Shown in pieces: positions 19,063-28,425 of a DNA stretch of 64,000 nt. Every line of letters begins with the position of its first letter. The first letter of the stretch is position 1. Made by a program: the position numbers and the translations under genes. Source of the stretch: Methylophaga sp. OBS1 (GTDB taxonomy: Bacteria > Pseudomonadota > Gammaproteobacteria > Nitrosococcales > Methylophagaceae); the NCBI RefSeq assembly GCF_026319365.1, contig NZ_JAPDMS010000004.1, positions 355,165 through 419,164 of the forward strand, given 5' to 3'. The notes beneath the pieces were generated by a model, which saw only the letters and a list, made by a program, of their open reading frames with translations, had not been told where the DNA came from and searched no databases.

Positions 19063-19911
19063 TTATTTCTGCTGTAATTTCAATGCCAGCTGATAAGCCT
19101 CGTTCTTGCTGCCACCGGTGATGCCGGCAGTGATGGCCGCAGCTTTTTTCACTGGTAGCGCCGGCAGCAACAGTGCCAGTACACGCTGCATTTCCTGTTC
19201 GTCAGCCGAAACCACATCAGACGCGCCCTCAATCAGCAGCACACATTCACCGCGCTGTTGATTGGCATCCGCCGCTACCCATTCCTCCAGCGCAATGAGC
19301 CGACGGGTTTCAATCGTTTCATGAATCTTGGTCAGTTCCCGTGCCAGACAGGCACGGCGCTGATCCCCAAAAATCTCAACACAATCCTTGAGGGTGTCGA
19401 GGAGACGACGGGGACTTTCATAAAAGATCAACGTTCGCTGTTCGTTTTTAAGCTGTGACAGTTGCTGACGACGAGCACCGGCCTTGGCTGGCAGAAAGCC
19501 CTCAAAACTGAATCGATCAGAGGCGATACCCGAGGCAGATAACGCCGAAATCAGCGCACAACTGCCCGGTACAGGAATGACCTGAATTCCCTGAGATTTG
19601 ACCAGCGACACCAGTCGGTAGCCCGGGTCACTGATAAGCGGCGTACCCGCATCACTGATCAGCGCTATCGAGTCACCGGCCTGCAGGCGTTGCACTAACA
19701 ACTCACTGCGTTGCTGTTCGTTATGTTCGTGCAATGACTGCAGTGGTGTGGTGATCGCAAAATGCTGCAGCAAAGGCTTGCTGTGACGCGTATCTTCTGC
19801 CGCGATAAGATCTACCGCTTTCAGTGTATCGATGGCGCGCTGAGAAAAGTCATTCAGATTGCCGATGGGCGTCGCCACTACGTACAATTGCCCGGCTTGT
19901 GAAGCAGTCAC
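19063..19911 (-). CDS. rsmI: 16S rRNA (cytidine(1402)-2'-O)-methyltransferase
   Basis: SAM-dependent tetrapyrrole-methylase-fold enzyme that methylates the ribose of C1402; RsmH at the other end of the window methylates the same nucleotide. The 282 residues include the N-terminal LYVVATPIGNLNDFSQRA, AAEDTRHSKPLL, LISDAGTPLISDPGYRLV, PVPGSCALISALSASG and FYESPRRLLDTL, all family signatures. It is transcribed away from lpoA, the usual divergent pair in gammaproteobacteria. Confidence 0.97.
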   Translation of the reverse strand: MTASQAGQLYVVATPIGNLNDFSQRAIDTLKAVDLIAAEDTRHSKPLLQHFAITTPLQSLHEHNEQQRSELLVQRLQAGDSIALISDAGTPLISDPGYRLVSLVKSQGIQVIPVPGSCALISALSASGIASDRFSFEGFLPAKAGARRQQLSQLKNEQRTLIFYESPRRLLDTLKDCVEIFGDQRRACLARELTKIHETIETRRLIALEEWVAADANQQRGECVLLIEGASDVVSADEQEMQRVLALLLPALPVKKAAAITAGITGGSKNEAYQLALKLQQK

Positions 19912-19977
19912 AATTTTTCCTTAATTCAATGTGTAATTGTGGTCGTAATATACGCGAACAGGTAAGATGATGCTTCC

Positions 19978-21861
19978 ATGATAACAACACAGACATCTGA
20001 TATGCCTCTCAATCGCTTGTTGCTGTTACCGGCCATTATGCTCCTGTTTCTGATGACCGCTTGTCAGCCCGTCCAGGGCCCCCTGGGCAAGGCCCGCCCC
20101 ACTCAAATAGAGACAGTCACAGCAGAAACGGAAGGTCAGTATCAACAGGCAGCAGAACAATATCTGCAACTGGCCGCCGACCATGAAGGCGAACGTCAGG
20201 CACTGTACTTGCTGCGAGCCGCCGAACTGTTCTGGCAGACGGGCCAGGTTGAACAGGCCAGCTCAGCCCTGCAACAAGTCAAGACAGCGCTGCTCAGTGA
20301 CGCTAAACGCTATGTCGCAGCCACCCTCGGTGCAGAAATTGCACTCTACAACAGTCAGGGCGAAGCCGCTTTGGCCGCGATGGCGGACATCGACACTAGC
20401 AGTCTCAACGCTGAAGACCGCGTCAAACTGCTGCAACTGCGTTCTGACGCCTACACGCTGACCAGTAACTGGCTGGAGAAAGCCAATGCCCACTTAGCAC
20501 TGGAAAAACTGCTGAGTGATGAGGCGGCTATAGAACAAAACCGTAATACGCTGTGGCAGGCATTGATGCAAATGACACCACAGGCACTGGATTTATATAA
20601 CCCGGGCTACCCACCAGCGGATGACAGCGGCTGGTTTGCTCTCGCTTACGCCATCAAGGCCTATCAGGATAACCCTGAAGCACTGGCTGTCGCGCTCGAA
20701 GACTGGCGTCGCACGTACCCCAATCATCCTGCGGACCCTTCGCTGTATAAGGAGAGCATCAAAACCAGCGGCACTACACTGCCGCAACAGCTTGGTGATA
20801 TTGCCGTGATGCTGCCAGCAGAGGGGCCCTTCATTGAGGCTGCCCGTGCTATCAAACAAGGTATCATTGCCGCGCACTTTGCCAGCGGTGCCAGTAGTCA
20901 ACTGCATTTTCTGGATGTCAAAACTGATCCTTACTCTGGCCGCAGTAATGTTGATCAGCTCTATCAGGAGGCAGTCTCGCGCGGTGCAGGTGTGGTCATT
21001 GGTCCGCTACAAAAAGCTTCTGTCGAAGCGGTGGCCAAACTGTCTGAACTGCCGGTTCCAGTGCTGGCGCTGAATCGTATTGATCCCGTACTCAGTCGCC
21101 CCAACCTTTTCCAATTCGGCCTGGCCCCGGAAGATGACGCTATGGCGGTCGCCGACTTTGCCCGCCGTAAAGGCTATCAGCATGCCGTCATTCTCGCACC
21201 TCAGGGAGAATGGGGTGAGCGTGTTGCCAGTGCCTTCAGTTCAGCCTGGCGCGAACAGGGTGGTAATGTTTTATCCCTAGCCAGTTATAACGAATCAGAT
21301 AATGATTTCCGTGACACCCTGATACCTCTCATGGGCCTTGATGTCAGCGAACAGCGTTATCAGGCATTGAAGCGCGTACTGGGTCGCTCAATGGAGTTTG
21401 AACCGCGACGTCGCCAGGATATCGACTTCCTGTTTCTGGTTGCGAGACCGCTGAAAGCCCGTCAACTGGTGCCTCAACTAAAATTCCATCGCAGCGGTAA
21501 CCTGCCACTGATTGCGACCTCACACGCTTACAGTGGTCAACCGGATCCACAACAGGATATCGATCTCAATGAATTAGTCATTACTGACATTCCCTGGATG
21601 TTTGCCAGCGAAAGTAATCAGGATGAGGCTTATCAGGCGGTACAAAATCAGACAGAGGGTCAGCCCGGAGGCCTGTTCAGGCTCTATGCCATGGGCGTAG
21701 ATGCCTATCGCCTGATTCCGGAGCTGAATCAACTCAGCCGGGATCCGCAACAGGTATATCAGGGTGCCACCGGTGTTTTGTCTATTAACGACACTGGCCG
21801 TGTTGAGCGTGACATGCGTTGGGGCCAATTCAAACAGGGCCATTTGCAGAGCCTGCCGTGA
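19978..21861 (+). CDS. lpoA: Penicillin-binding protein activator LpoA
   Basis: Outer-membrane lipoprotein that stimulates PBP1A from the periplasm. A signal peptide ends in the lipobox LMTAC. The N-terminal part is a TPR-like helical domain (QYQQAAEQYLQLAADHEG), and the C-terminal part has the periplasmic-binding-protein fold (IAVMLPAEGPF, GVVIGPLQKASVEA, FQFGLAPEDDAMAVADFARRK). The 627 residues match the family. The ATG at 20002 (MPLNRLLLL) would give a tidier signal peptide than the one at 19978; neither has a strong ribosome-binding site. yraN follows directly. Confidence 0.93.
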   Translation: MITTQTSDMPLNRLLLLPAIMLLFLMTACQPVQGPLGKARPTQIETVTAETEGQYQQAAEQYLQLAADHEGERQALYLLRAAELFWQTGQVEQASSALQQVKTALLSDAKRYVAATLGAEIALYNSQGEAALAAMADIDTSSLNAEDRVKLLQLRSDAYTLTSNWLEKANAHLALEKLLSDEAAIEQNRNTLWQALMQMTPQALDLYNPGYPPADDSGWFALAYAIKAYQDNPEALAVALEDWRRTYPNHPADPSLYKESIKTSGTTLPQQLGDIAVMLPAEGPFIEAARAIKQGIIAAHFASGASSQLHFLDVKTDPYSGRSNVDQLYQEAVSRGAGVVIGPLQKASVEAVAKLSELPVPVLALNRIDPVLSRPNLFQFGLAPEDDAMAVADFARRKGYQHAVILAPQGEWGERVASAFSSAWREQGGNVLSLASYNESDNDFRDTLIPLMGLDVSEQRYQALKRVLGRSMEFEPRRRQDIDFLFLVARPLKARQLVPQLKFHRSGNLPLIATSHAYSGQPDPQQDIDLNELVITDIPWMFASESNQDEAYQAVQNQTEGQPGGLFRLYAMGVDAYRLIPELNQLSRDPQQVYQGATGVLSINDTGRVERDMRWGQFKQGHLQSLP

Positions 21862-21862
21862 C

Positions 21863-22225
21863 ATGTTGTTTGCCAGGGACAAGGGCACAGAAGTTGAAAC
21901 AGCAGTCTGCCGTTATCTCCAGCAGCAGGGGTTGAAACTGCTGACCCGTAATTATCATAGCCGCGGTGGTGAGATTGACCTCATTATGCAACATGGTAAT
22001 GTGCTGGTGTTTGTAGAAGTGCGTTTTCGCCGCAGTGCCGCTTTTGGCAGTGCCGCGGAATCGGTGACCAGGACCAAGCAGTTACGGTTGATTCATACCG
22101 CCGAACAGTACCTGCAGCGGCATCGTGTTCAACATGACAGTTGCCGGTTTGATGTGGTTGGCGTCAGCCTCGCAGACGATGGTTACCGGATGCAATGGAT
22201 TCAGAACGCCTTTGAACAAGGCTAA
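21863..22225 (+). CDS. yraN: UPF0102 (YraN) nuclease-fold protein
   Basis: A 120-residue protein of the UPF0102 family, which has a restriction-endonuclease-like fold but no settled role. The core residues are present: LLTRNYHSRGGEIDLIMQ, then VFVEVRFRRSAAFGSAAESV, giving the E-x(n)-D-x(n)-ExR/K pattern of the fold, although the usual lysine after EV is arginine here. The ATG at 21863 follows the lpoA stop by one base. The gene pair lpoA-yraN is conserved in gammaproteobacteria; diaA, which often comes next, is missing. Confidence 0.93.
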   Translation: MLFARDKGTEVETAVCRYLQQQGLKLLTRNYHSRGGEIDLIMQHGNVLVFVEVRFRRSAAFGSAAESVTRTKQLRLIHTAEQYLQRHRVQHDSCRFDVVGVSLADDGYRMQWIQNAFEQG

Positions 22226-22286
22226 TAGCAAGCGGTCTATAAAGACCGCACAACAACAAATTATATTTATGTGAGGATTGCTCAGT

Positions 22287-22862
22287 ATGAATAAGCTCAA
22301 ACATCTCGCCTGGATGGTTGTCCCTGTCCTGTTGATTCAGGGCTGTGCACCGGCCGTTGTCGGTGGTGCTGCTACCGGTGCTGCCGTAGCTTATGACCGC
22401 CGAACCACCGGAACAGTGATTGATGATCAGGGCATTGAATTTAAAGCTGCTTATGCGCTGTTTAACAATAAGGAAATCTACGATCAGAGTCATATCAATG
22501 TCACCAGCTTCAATGGTGTTGTATTGCTAACGGGTGAAACGCCCAGCGAATCTCTAAAGCAGAAAGCCACTGCCGAGGTCAAACAGATCCCTAAAGTCAG
22601 GCGGATTCATAATGAGCTGGCTATTGCCGCGCCCAGCGCTCTGCCCTCGCGCAGTACCGATACCTGGATCACTTCCAAAATCAAAGCCAAAATGGCAACC
22701 GATGAGCGAATCGATCCTTTTCACATCAAGGTCGTCACTGAACGTGGCATCGTTTATCTGTTGGGGCTGGTCAGCCGATCTGAAGCACAACAGGCAGTGG
22801 ATCTGGTGACCAATACCGCCGGCGTTCAGCGTGTGGTTAAAATATTCGAATACACTGACTGA
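22287..22862 (+). CDS. dolP: Outer-membrane lipoprotein with two BON domains (DolP-like)
   Basis: DolP (YraP) supports outer-membrane integrity and the BAM complex in E. coli. The ATG at 22287 has GAGG about 10 nt upstream and gives 191 residues. A signal peptide ends in the lipobox IQGC, and two BON domains follow: the first around SHINVTSFNGVVLLTGETPS, the second around FHIKVVTERGIVYLLGLVSR. Length and two-domain layout agree with DolP. A strong hairpin terminator follows. Confidence 0.93.
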   Translation: MNKLKHLAWMVVPVLLIQGCAPAVVGGAATGAAVAYDRRTTGTVIDDQGIEFKAAYALFNNKEIYDQSHINVTSFNGVVLLTGETPSESLKQKATAEVKQIPKVRRIHNELAIAAPSALPSRSTDTWITSKIKAKMATDERIDPFHIKVVTERGIVYLLGLVSRSEAQQAVDLVTNTAGVQRVVKIFEYTD

Positions 22863-22883
22863 GTTCATCAGTGAGACAAACAG

Positions 22884-22909
22884 AAAAGGCTCCCGAGGGA
22901 GCCTTTTTT
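22884..22909. terminator. Bidirectional terminator between dolP and hemJ
   Basis: The arms AAAAGGCTCCC (22884-22894) and GGGAGCCTTTT (22897-22907) pair perfectly, with T-runs on the 3' side in both directions. It lies between two convergent genes and can end both transcripts. Confidence 0.92.
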
Positions 22910-22916
22910 ATTGAGC

Positions 22917-23342
22917 CTAGAATGGTTTCACCACTGCGAGAATAATCACCGCAATCAGCAATAGTACCGGGAATTCATTAAACCAGCGGTAGAAGCGGTG
23001 ACTGCGCTGATTATTGTCAGCAGCGAACTGCTTGAGCATACGACCACAGATACCATGGTAGGCAAACAGCAGAATAACCAGTGTCAGCTTGGCATGCAGC
23101 CAGCCCATTGAGGCTATCTGCTCCAGGGAATAAAAACTCAACAGCCAGACACCGAATATCAGGGTTAGCAGTGCACTGGGCGTCATAATGCCGCGGTAGA
23201 GTTTCCGTTCCATGATTTTAAACCGGGCGTTACCGGCTTCATCATCACACAGTGCGTGATAGACAAATAACCTGGGCAGATAAAATAAAGCGGAAAACCA
23301 GGTCACGATAAAGATCAGATGGAAGGCTTTGACCCACAGCAT
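22917..23342 (-). CDS. hemJ: Protoporphyrinogen IX oxidase HemJ
   Basis: Membrane enzyme that oxidises protoporphyrinogen IX to protoporphyrin IX, the penultimate step of heme synthesis. The 141 residues hold four helices and the typical UPF0093 blocks: KAFHLIFIVTWFSALFYLPRLFVYHA with the conserved histidine, KIMERKLYRGIMTPSALLT, GWLHAKLTLVILLFAYH and the C-terminal FRWFNEFP-like RFYRWFNEFPVLLLI. It is transcribed divergently from the PilZ gene. Confidence 0.95.
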   Translation of the reverse strand: MLWVKAFHLIFIVTWFSALFYLPRLFVYHALCDDEAGNARFKIMERKLYRGIMTPSALLTLIFGVWLLSFYSLEQIASMGWLHAKLTLVILLFAYHGICGRMLKQFAADNNQRSHRFYRWFNEFPVLLLIAVIILAVVKPF

Positions 23343-23403
23343 GATTTACTCCTGTGACGAAAACAGTGATAGTATCAAATCAAGCAACCTGGGAGTGGAT
23401 AAA

Positions 23404-23787
23404 ATGACCGATGACGCAACACAGGAAAGACGTCGTTTCAGCCGCATTCCATTTGACGCCATCGCCCATATCAAAACTGCAGACGGCGATGAATTTCTTA
23501 ATTGCTCGGTACTGGATGTCTCACTGAAAGGACTGCTGATCATCAAACCGGGACAATGGCAGGCCCGGCTGGGACAGTCCTGTACCGTGGACTTATTACT
23601 GCAGCAGGGCGAAGTCGTGATCGAAATGCACGCGACCGTTGCCCACGTTGATGATGATAGTATCGGCTTTGAATCCTATGAAATGGATCTGGACAGCATC
23701 ACCCATCTCAAACGGCTGATGGAACTCAATCTCGGTGATGAGGGTTTATTACACCGCGAACTTTCGGCGCTGATAGAGAAAGACTAG
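23404..23787 (+). CDS. PilZ-domain protein (probable c-di-GMP receptor)
   Basis: A 127-residue single-domain protein. The c-di-GMP-binding signatures are visible: RRRFSRI at the N-terminus (RxxxR) and DVSLKG (DxSxxG) some 30 residues later. The ATG at 23404 has GGGAGTGG upstream; a longer frame from 23329 adds no PilZ sequence. Effector partner is unknown. It converges on radA with a 4-nt overlap of the 3' ends, without a terminator between. Confidence 0.88.
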   Translation: MTDDATQERRRFSRIPFDAIAHIKTADGDEFLNCSVLDVSLKGLLIIKPGQWQARLGQSCTVDLLLQQGEVVIEMHATVAHVDDDSIGFESYEMDLDSITHLKRLMELNLGDEGLLHRELSALIEKD

Positions 23788-25178
23788 CCGGTGGCGTCTC
23801 TGAGCGCGCTGATGACTTCCGACAAATGCCTTACCGGCGTCACTTTCATCTCTTTCATGGTCTTGCGCGGCGCGTTGGCTGCAGGAACGATGGCATGGCT
23901 GAAGCCATGCTTGCTGGCATCGCGGATCCGTTCTTCGCCAGCCTGAACCGGGCGGATTTCGCCGGTCAAGCCAACTTCACCAAACAGCACCCAGTCACGG
24001 GGCAAAGCCCGGTTTCTGAGGCTGGAAATGATGGCCGCCAACACAGCGAGATCGGCACCGGTTTCGCTGAGCTTCACACCGCCCACGACATTGATGAACA
24101 CATCCTGATCATGACAGGTTATACCACCATGACGGTGCAGAATCGCCAGCAACATGGCCAGTCGGTTCTGCTCCAGACCAACAGTGACCCGACGCGGATT
24201 ACCCAGCGGACTGCTGTCGACCAGGGCCTGCACCTCCACCAGCATCGGCCGGCTGCCTTCACGAATCACAGTGACCACACTACCCGGCACTGACTCCTCA
24301 CCACGGGAGAGGAAAATCGCCGAAGGGTTACTGACTTCTTTCAGTCCCAGTTCGGTCATGCCGAATACGCCCAATTCATTGACCGCGCCAAAGCGGTTTT
24401 TCACCGCGCGAAGAATGCGGAAACGGGTCGAGGTATCGCCCTCAAAATAGAGCACGGTATCCACCATATGCTCCAATACCCTCGGCCCCGCTAACGCCCC
24501 TTGTTTGGTGACATGGCCCACCAGAATCATCGTGGTGCCGCTGGACTTGGCATAACGCACCAGTTGCGCCGCACTCTCCCGGACCTGAGCGACGGTACCC
24601 GGGGCCGACTGTAACTGCTCGGTAAACACAGTCTGGATAGAGTCTATTACCATCACCTGGGGCTTACGCTGCTCGGCGGTCGCGACCATCTGCTCAGCAT
24701 GGGTTTCAGCCAGCAATTCCAGCGGCGCCTGTTCCAGTTGCAGTCTCTCAGCCCGCAGCCGGATTTGCTGTAAAGACTCTTCCCCACTGATGTAAAGCGG
24801 TTTGATCCCACTGCTGTCAGCCATAGTGGCCATAGCCTGCAACAACAAGGTCGATTTACCAATACCCGGATCACCGCCTATCAGTACAACCGAGCCGGTG
24901 ACCAGTCCACCCCCCAGTACGCGGTCCAGTTCCGGTAAACCGGTGGTCCAGCGGACAGCCTGTTCCGATTTCACCTCGGAAAGTGCCTGAACCTGTTTTT
25001 TTTGCTCGCCGGCATAGCCGGTGTGCCGCTGAATCGTGGCTTGCGAAGCGGAAGAAGCGCTCGCCTGAATTTCTTCCGTCAGGCTGTTCCAGGCGCCGCA
25101 ATCATTGCAGCGTCCGGCCCATTGCGGTGTCTGCGCCCCACATTCCTTACACACATAGATGCGTTTAGCTTTAGCCAT
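23784..25178 (-). CDS. radA: DNA repair protein RadA
   Basis: RecA-like ATPase that drives branch migration in recombination. The 464 residues show the family order: an N-terminal zinc finger with C10, C13, C24 and C27, Walker A GGDPGIGKST at 101-110, the RadA-specific KNRFG motif, and a C-terminal Lon-protease-like domain without the catalytic serine-lysine pair. The start at 25178 overlaps the alr stop by 8 nt, so the two are probably cotranscribed. Confidence 0.97.
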   Translation of the reverse strand: MAKAKRIYVCKECGAQTPQWAGRCNDCGAWNSLTEEIQASASSASQATIQRHTGYAGEQKKQVQALSEVKSEQAVRWTTGLPELDRVLGGGLVTGSVVLIGGDPGIGKSTLLLQAMATMADSSGIKPLYISGEESLQQIRLRAERLQLEQAPLELLAETHAEQMVATAEQRKPQVMVIDSIQTVFTEQLQSAPGTVAQVRESAAQLVRYAKSSGTTMILVGHVTKQGALAGPRVLEHMVDTVLYFEGDTSTRFRILRAVKNRFGAVNELGVFGMTELGLKEVSNPSAIFLSRGEESVPGSVVTVIREGSRPMLVEVQALVDSSPLGNPRRVTVGLEQNRLAMLLAILHRHGGITCHDQDVFINVVGGVKLSETGADLAVLAAIISSLRNRALPRDWVLFGEVGLTGEIRPVQAGEERIRDASKHGFSHAIVPAANAPRKTMKEMKVTPVRHLSEVISALRDATG

Positions 25179-26256
25179 CTGACAACTCCCTGTGTACCCG
25201 ACGACATATTACCGTGACCAGTTCGTAAGGGATGGTAGCAGCCAGTTGTGCCAATTGTTCTACCGGCAGCTCCGGCATACCCCAGAGAATCACTTCATCC
25301 CCGATCTCAGCCTGTTCGAGATTATTCAAGTTGAGACAAATCGTATCCATGGATATCCGTCCAACTACCGGTACTTTCTGTCCGCGCAGCCAGACTGCCG
25401 ATTTGTTGGAAAGATGACGATTATAGCCGTCGCCATAGCCGATACTGGCGACACCGATCCGCGTTGGCACCTCGGCTGTCCAGTCACCACCGTAGCCTAC
25501 CTCTTCGCCGGCATCGATATCGTAAACCGCAATCAGCTCTGTTTTGAGCTGCATCACAGGTTCAAGTCCCAGCTCTGTGCCGGTTTTATCTTCAAACGGG
25601 GAAATGCCGTATAACATCAGTCCCGGTCGAACCCAGTCGAGATGGGAATCAGGATAGGACATCACGGCTGCAGAATTGGCCATGCATACCGCCAGACCAA
25701 GCTCATCCCGCAGCGACTGCATCGGGGCCAGTTGTTGCTGATTGCGTTTATCCCCCACCAGGTCGGAATTAGCAAAATGACTCATCAAACCGATTTCATT
25801 CGTCAGGTTGCCACAGGCCTGCAGTATGGCCAGTGCTGCTGGCGCCTGAGCCGGGGCAATGCCAAGCCGATGCATGCCACTGTCGATCATCAGCCAGTTG
25901 AACGTTAATGGTTTTGGTAACGTGATGGTCTGCAGCAGCTGTATCTGACTGAAAAGATGAATCACTGGTGATAGTTGATACGCTGAAGCCGCGATAAAAT
26001 CGGCTTCACTATTAACGCCTTCCAGCAATACGATAGGCTGTTTGACACCCTGCTGACGCAGCGCGATGCCTTCACTGAGCCGGGCAACCGCAAAGGCGTC
26101 GCTGTCTGCCAGGGCTTCGGCTACAGCCAGCACACCATGACCATAAGCATCGGCCTTGATCACACTCATCACCGCGCTATCCGGGGTGAACTCACGCACC
26201 CGGGCGAGATTATGACGTAAAGCAGCAAGATTGATGGCAGCGACGGGAAACGCCAA
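25171..26256 (-). CDS. alr: Alanine racemase
   Basis: PLP enzyme producing D-alanine for cell-wall synthesis. The lysine that binds PLP is K34 in MSVIKADAYGHG, and the catalytic tyrosine region is GVASIGYGDGYNR near residue 255. LMLYGISPF and GRISMDTICLNL also match. The 361 residues are normal length. It lies 2 nt downstream of dnaB, the common gammaproteobacterial arrangement. Confidence 0.97.
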   Translation of the reverse strand: MAFPVAAINLAALRHNLARVREFTPDSAVMSVIKADAYGHGVLAVAEALADSDAFAVARLSEGIALRQQGVKQPIVLLEGVNSEADFIAASAYQLSPVIHLFSQIQLLQTITLPKPLTFNWLMIDSGMHRLGIAPAQAPAALAILQACGNLTNEIGLMSHFANSDLVGDKRNQQQLAPMQSLRDELGLAVCMANSAAVMSYPDSHLDWVRPGLMLYGISPFEDKTGTELGLEPVMQLKTELIAVYDIDAGEEVGYGGDWTAEVPTRIGVASIGYGDGYNRHLSNKSAVWLRGQKVPVVGRISMDTICLNLNNLEQAEIGDEVILWGMPELPVEQLAQLAATIPYELVTVICRRVHRELSDG

Positions 26257-26258
26257 GA

Positions 26259-27671
26259 TTATTCTCCGTCGTAGCCCATTTGATCATCGTAATAACTCGG
26301 CGCGAAATTCTCGAAGCGTGTGTACTTACCCTGAAAAGTCAGCGCTACGGTACCAATCGGACCATTACGCTGTTTACCGATAATAATTTCGGCTTTACCT
26401 TTATCAGGCGAATCTTCGTTGTAGACTTCATCGCGATAGATAAAGACGATGAGATCGGCGTCCTGCTCAATCGCACCCGATTCACGCAAATCTGACATGA
26501 CCGGCCGTTTATTGGGCCGTTGCTCCAGACTCCGGTTTAACTGCGACAAAGCAATCACAGGGACTTCCAGTTCTTTACCCAGGGCTTTGAGGGAGCGTGA
26601 TATTTCAGAGATCTCGGTTGCCCGGTTTTCCGAAGATTTGCCGGCATTGCCCTGCATCAGCTGCAGGTAGTCAATCACGATCAGGCTAAGACCATGCTCG
26701 CGCTTAAGACGACGGGCACGGGCGCGCAATTCCGTCGGCGTTAAAGCCGGTGTATCATCAATAAACAACGGTGCCTCGTTCAGCAATGCAATCGCCGATG
26801 TCAGTCGCGGCCAATCATCATCATTGAGCTTACCGGTGCGTAGACGATGCTGATCAATGCGGCCCAGTGATGACAACATACGCATTGCCAGCGCATCAGC
26901 CGGCATCTCCATACTAAACACAGCAACCGGCTTTTTACTGTGTATCGCCCCATTTTCGGCAATATTCATCGCAAAGGTGGTTTTACCCATGGAGGGCCGA
27001 CCAGCGACAATGATCAGATCAGCAGGCTGGAGACCTGAAGTCTGTTCATCAAAGTCAAGAAAGCCGGTAGGCAAACCGGTAATGGAACTGTCCTGCTCAA
27101 ACAGGGAGTCGATTCGATCGACGACTTTGCTGAGTACATCTTTGACCTGCACAAAGCCACCACCACGCTTGGCACCTTTTTCGGCTATCTCAAAGACATA
27201 GCGCTCGGCAATATCAAGCATCTCTTCTTTGGTCATGCCTTCCGGTTTGAAGGCCATGTTGGATATGCTGTTACCGACTTTGATTAGCTGACGCAGAATC
27301 GCGCGTTCGCGCACAATTTCAGCATAGGCGGCAATATTCGCCGCGCTGGGAGTATTGCTGGCAAGCATGCCCAGGTAAGCGAGTTCACCAACCTGATCCA
27401 ATTCATCCCGTTTGTCATGCCATTCAGCGAGCGTGATGACATCGACCGGCTGTGATTGCTCCATCAACTGGGCAATCGCGCGGAAAATCAACTGGTGATC
27501 GTGACGATAGAAGTCCTGCTCGACGAGAACATCGGCGACCTGCTCCCAGGCACCGTTGTCGAGCATCAGACCGCCGAGAACTGACTGCTCGGCTTCAACA
27601 GAGTGTGGCGGGACTTTCAGGGCCTCTGTGGCGGTATCCTTGAACGATTCTGGATAGCTGATTTCTTCCAC
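26259..27671 (-). CDS. dnaB: Replicative DNA helicase DnaB
   Basis: Hexameric 5'-3' helicase of the replication fork. The 470 residues comprise the N-terminal domain (PPHSVEAEQSVLGGLMLD), a linker, and the RecA-like C-terminal ATPase with Walker A AGRPSMGKTT, Walker B LIVIDYLQLM and ALSQLNRSLEQR. No intein is present. It is upstream of alr and radA and downstream of rplI in the same orientation, with a terminator between rplI and dnaB. Confidence 0.98.
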   Translation of the reverse strand: MEEISYPESFKDTATEALKVPPHSVEAEQSVLGGLMLDNGAWEQVADVLVEQDFYRHDHQLIFRAIAQLMEQSQPVDVITLAEWHDKRDELDQVGELAYLGMLASNTPSAANIAAYAEIVRERAILRQLIKVGNSISNMAFKPEGMTKEEMLDIAERYVFEIAEKGAKRGGGFVQVKDVLSKVVDRIDSLFEQDSSITGLPTGFLDFDEQTSGLQPADLIIVAGRPSMGKTTFAMNIAENGAIHSKKPVAVFSMEMPADALAMRMLSSLGRIDQHRLRTGKLNDDDWPRLTSAIALLNEAPLFIDDTPALTPTELRARARRLKREHGLSLIVIDYLQLMQGNAGKSSENRATEISEISRSLKALGKELEVPVIALSQLNRSLEQRPNKRPVMSDLRESGAIEQDADLIVFIYRDEVYNEDSPDKGKAEIIIGKQRNGPIGTVALTFQGKYTRFENFAPSYYDDQMGYDGE

Positions 27672-27739
27672 AGTGCCACCTAAACCCCATTAAGAAAAAG
27701 ACAAAATAAAACGCATTGTCGAGTTGAAAATTTTAGCAG

Positions 27740-27766
27740 AAAACAGGGCCGGTAACCCGGCCCTGT
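27740..27766 (-). terminator. Rho-independent terminator after rplI
   Basis: On the minus strand ACAGGGCCGG and CCGGCCCTGT (27766-27757 and 27752-27743) form a perfect 10-bp stem with a GTTA loop, followed by TTTTC. It ends the rpsF-rpsR-rplI transcript before dnaB. Confidence 0.85.
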
Positions 27767-27784
27767 CATTTCAGCATCAAACTC

Positions 27785-27820
27785 AACTGAATGATTCGGT
27801 TATCACAGAATCATTCAGTT
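27785..27820. repeat. Perfect 13-bp inverted repeat just after rplI
   Basis: AACTGAATGATTC (27785-27797) and GAATCATTCAGTT (27808-27820) are exact inverted copies around a 10-nt loop. It begins 8 nt past the rplI stop and 19 nt before the terminator, and has no T-run of its own. It could be an mRNA-stabilising stem or a protein-binding site. Confidence 0.8.
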
Positions 27821-27827
27821 ATCAGCA

Positions 27828-28376
27828 TTAAGCGTCTTCTTGAGCTTTAGCAATCGCTTCTGCTTCTTCACGAGCCGCATCACGTGCTTTTCTCGCTTCT
27901 TCGGCTTCAGCGCGTGCTTGCAGTTCGGCCTCTGAAGTGACATTGACTTTCACGGTCACCAACACATCAGCATGCAGTTGAATATCGATATTATATTCAC
28001 CCGTGTGACGCAATGGACCCGTTGGCAGGCGTACTTCATTACGGTCAACTTCTGCACCTGCGGCGTTCAACGCATCAGCGATATCAGCAGCAGTAATGGA
28101 GCCGAACAGTTTACCTTCCACACCGGCGTTGGCCATGATGTTCAGTTCACCGGCAGCAACCAGTTTGGCTTTACGGCTTTCTGCTTCAGCCAGAACTTTG
28201 GCTGCAGCGGCTTCCAATTCAGCACGACGTGCTTCAAATTTTTCTCTGTTCAGCTTGGTGGCAGGCAGTGCTTTACCGGTTGGCACCAGGAAATTACGGC
28301 CATAGCCAGATTTCACGGTGACTTCGTCACCCAGGCTTCCAAGCTTTTGAACTTTTTCTAGCAAAATTACTTGCAT
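27828..28376 (-). CDS. rplI: 50S ribosomal protein L9, with extended C-terminal tail
   Basis: Primary 23S rRNA-binding protein. The N-terminal domain [32 protein letters not shown] is standard, with the long connecting helix ([26 protein letters not shown]) and the C-terminal domain after it. At 182 residues it is some 30 longer than the usual ~149. The extra tail is rich in Ala, Glu and Arg ([20 protein letters not shown]) and probably helical. The gene is in its conserved place after rpsR. Confidence 0.96.
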   Translation of the reverse strand: MQVILLEKVQKLGSLGDEVTVKSGYGRNFLVPTGKALPATKLNREKFEARRAELEAAAAKVLAEAESRKAKLVAAGELNIMANAGVEGKLFGSITAADIADALNAAGAEVDRNEVRLPTGPLRHTGEYNIDIQLHADVLVTVKVNVTSEAELQARAEAEEARKARDAAREEAEAIAKAQEDA

Positions 28377-28425
28377 CGTTCTACCCTCATTCGCAGTCCT
28401 GCGACTGCTTATTCAAAACTCCGCG

